Assembly: GCA_003116975.1 (NCBI GenBank)
Contig: BGKB01000112.1
Location: forward strand, 186,001 to 250,000
DNA length: 64,000 bases
DNA from: Aurantiochytrium sp. KH105
Lineage: Eukaryota > Sar > Bigyra > Thraustochytrida > Thraustochytriidae
Direction: 5' to 3'
The translations under genes were made by a program, and so were the position numbers. Shown in pieces: positions 61,990 to 64,000 of the stretch. Numbering within the stretch: position 1 is the stretch's first letter; each line of letters opens with the position of its first letter. The notes under the pieces are model-generated. The model did no database searches, was not told where the DNA came from, and saw only the letters and a program-made list of their open reading frames with translations.

Positions 61990-64000
61990 TTAGTCTTTGC
62001 TGGTTGAGGGGGCTTGTGAGACTTGCGAAGTCTGCTGAGCGCCCGCGGGATGCCGAGGCATTTTCTGTGCGCGTTCCTGGTGATCCGAGCTTGCTGGACA
62101 AGTGCGTTTGCGACTCGTCTCTCGAGCATGAGCTAAGGCGGCAAAATCTTCGTCGTCGTTGACGTCATCGAGGTCGCCAGCTGATGCTGCTTGGTCGCCT
62201 CTTCGATCGGTGAATGGGCAAGTAAGCCAAGAGGGAAATGCAGAGGAACCGACAGGCCAAAAGACTATCTTTCGATGCATTTCCTCCTCGGAAGGGGGTT
62301 TGAGCCAAATCGTGTCACCAGCGGCAAGGTCATCGATGGACTTGATCTGCAAATGATCAGGGCGAAGATGAATCAGAGATTCTCCTAGATCCACAACAGC
62401 AAACCCTGACAGCGGATTGCTGGCGTACGTTGTCTTTTCGAGACGCGCGTGAAGGTCTTCATCGCGGCCAACAACCGCCCCTGCCACCCAAAATTTGCTC
62501 TGGGATGACTTTGCAGTGTCCGGTACTGAGACAGACCTCAGAAACAGCAAAGGCGCGAAGAAGGACTTGTCGCGGGTCAAAAAGAGAGTCGGTGGCTTGG
62601 CTCTCCATCGTAATGGCTTGGCGCCCACCACGCGCAAGTCGATAGAACCCATCTTGCCCTTCACAAAGCCGTCGACTGCTGGCGCGCCTTCGAACGTCTC
62701 TTCCAGTTTGCCACGAAGAGCTTCCTCAAGAGCGTCCAGGTTTGTTACCTGTTCTTGTACGTTTCGTATGTGTTTGATGGTGATCGAGGCTGCCTCTGCT
62801 ACGTCGATACCGGCACAATGCGGTACGCCACCTTGCTCCCCAATAGTTCGCGCCCGCTTGCACTCGTCAGGAGGATCCGCTGGCGTCAGAATACGAGCGG
62901 CGTCGAGCTCGATCGCACGATGGAGCATGTGTGAGCCTGTTTTATCCGTGTTGTTGACAAGTCGAGCAGCCTTGGCAACAAGCAAATGATAGTGCTCGAA
63001 TGAAGCCGTGTCGCAAAAGGCAGTTCCGCCCGTAAACGCAATTTGATCGACCATGTGGCTTAGGGCGTGCGTTTTCAAGGTCGTCATCTCCTTGAAGCCA
63101 CCCAGCAATCTGAAGCGCTGCACGAGCCGCGAGAGCTCCCGGACTTCTTCTTTTGCAGCTGGGAGTGCGCCAGGATCGAGGGCCGGTCGAGTCAGCTCGT
63201 GCGTGACTCGAACGGCGGCTGCAAGAGCCCACAGGAGAACGCGCAGGTCCCGAGCAATGGGAAGGATCTGCTCTTCTGCCGCTTCGAACGCAAGATCGTG
63301 CAAAAAGGCAGTGAGCGTGGCTCTCGCGAGGGGCAAGATGTGTTTCGCTTCAAGACGATTACGCTGGAGTGCATTCGCGGGCAAATTACCCGCTCGGTGC
63401 ATGTAGAGTTGCAGGTCGGCCAATGCGTCGGATTGGATTTGTGGAAGGCCGCTGCTCGCACCATTCATGTTCTTTGAAAGCGTCTTGAGCGTCTTGAACT
63501 TGCGCGTCTTGTTATTTCGCGTCTGAACACTACTCAGAGTTGCAATGAGAATATCCTTCAAAAAAACCGAGATTGAGCGTGTGCATGGTGTCAAAGCAGA
63601 ACATTCGATAGACTTCCTTTCCGGCGAAGAAGTCCACGGTTGTTTGAAAGAGGCCCTGCGAGCCATCAACTTGAAGCCCGTACTTTTCCTGAAATGCAAT
63701 ACGAGATGCTCGATCCTCGCGCCTCGATCTTCCGTAGGCCTGTTTCAGGTCGAAAAAGTCACGCATCGGGAGTTCTGGCATGGCCTCACCATTGAGCATG
63801 GTGCTCACGTTGGCAGAGCACATCCTGCATCGGGTCCGCTCCATCGTTCCGGCAAGCACATTCTGCTCCTTGTTATCGCCAAGGAAGAGCGCGGGTGCAG
63901 GAATTGCGCGCACGAGGCGTCCATCGGCTACTCTCCAAACAAGCCCCCCCTTCCGAAAAGCAGCATGCTGCCATGCGTTGACGAGGTCCAGAATGGCTCG
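61990..64000 (-). mobile_element. KDZ/Plavaka-like (CACTA superfamily) transposase, partial and frameshifted
   Basis: The minus-strand frame is open from the window edge (64000): LFLGDNKEQN, then ERTRCRMC (paired Cys), FFDLKQAYGRSRRED, and FDTMHTLNLGF. At a run of seven T on the minus strand (63560-63566) it shifts frame. The continuation KDILIATLSSVQTRN lies in the frame that runs to TAA at 61990. Together they give D-x-x-H-x-L-x-x-G-x-x-K-D-x-L, matching the Plavaka DLLHQLHKG..KDHL block. Further on, KTHALSHMVDQIAFTGG and DTASFEHYHLLVAKAARLVN match the Plavaka H-x-L-S-H...TE..E..H...AK..Y block. The C-terminus is basic and disordered. One extra T suffices to explain the break, so it is either a recent pseudogene or a homopolymer sequencing error. 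Confidence 0.75.

Overview
The window looks like nuclear DNA of a GC-rich, intron-poor unicellular eukaryote. My best guess is a thraustochytrid-like stramenopile (Labyrinthulomycetes). The reasons are mostly single-exon genes with ATG starts, a mitochondrially targeted formate dehydrogenase, an IFT57 ciliary gene (so flagellated cells exist), secreted VWA/PAN proteins with DAPT/APTP/EPTP stalks, a KDZ/Plavaka-like (CACTA superfamily) transposase, and intergenic DNA full of microsatellites such as (CTTG)n, (CGTCT)n and (GACA)n. The taxonomic placement is inference.

Layout: 1-4273 is mostly repeats and weak coding traces. 4274-5557 (+) is NAD-dependent formate dehydrogenase. 6475-6852 (-) is a small membrane protein. 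8323-9375 (-) is an unknown protein. 9917-10822 (+) is a SAM-dependent methyltransferase. About 11085-28811 is a tandem array of three minus-strand genes for secreted, multi-VWA, PAN/Apple-domain proteins (11803-14643, 18385-21831, 25975-28811). Duplicated flanks and two decayed C-terminal gene fragments lie between them, and a 412-bp MITE-like element sits at the left edge. 28812-35984 is gene-poor.

The right half is denser: a protein kinase with an altered catalytic loop (35985-38495, +), IFT57 (38882-40312, +), Hsp110 (41442-43946, +), an AAAP/SLC38-type amino-acid transporter (44759-46258, +), and a small three-exon gene inferred here (46314-46945, +). Then come four genes that appear to share one uncharacterised beta-rich domain: 47478-48035 (+), 48567-50522 (-), 56410-58440 (+) and 60090-61127 (+). 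A 5.9-kb repeat-rich gap (50523-56409) separates two of them. The window ends inside a frameshifted transposase (61990-64000, -).

The two most interesting items are these. First, the shared domain resembles the velvet/Rel-type immunoglobulin-fold DNA-binding domains of transcription factors; nuclear-type basic stretches, acidic regions and low-complexity tails fit that. Further possible members are at 8323-9375 and, as broken exons, at about 640-1632. Second, the VWA/PAN array shows near-identical N-terminal domains, mosaic sharing between copies, and replacement of the C-terminal VWA by a PAN domain in one copy. This suggests gene conversion and modular diversification of a surface or adhesive protein. 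No tRNA, rRNA or CRISPR was recognised.
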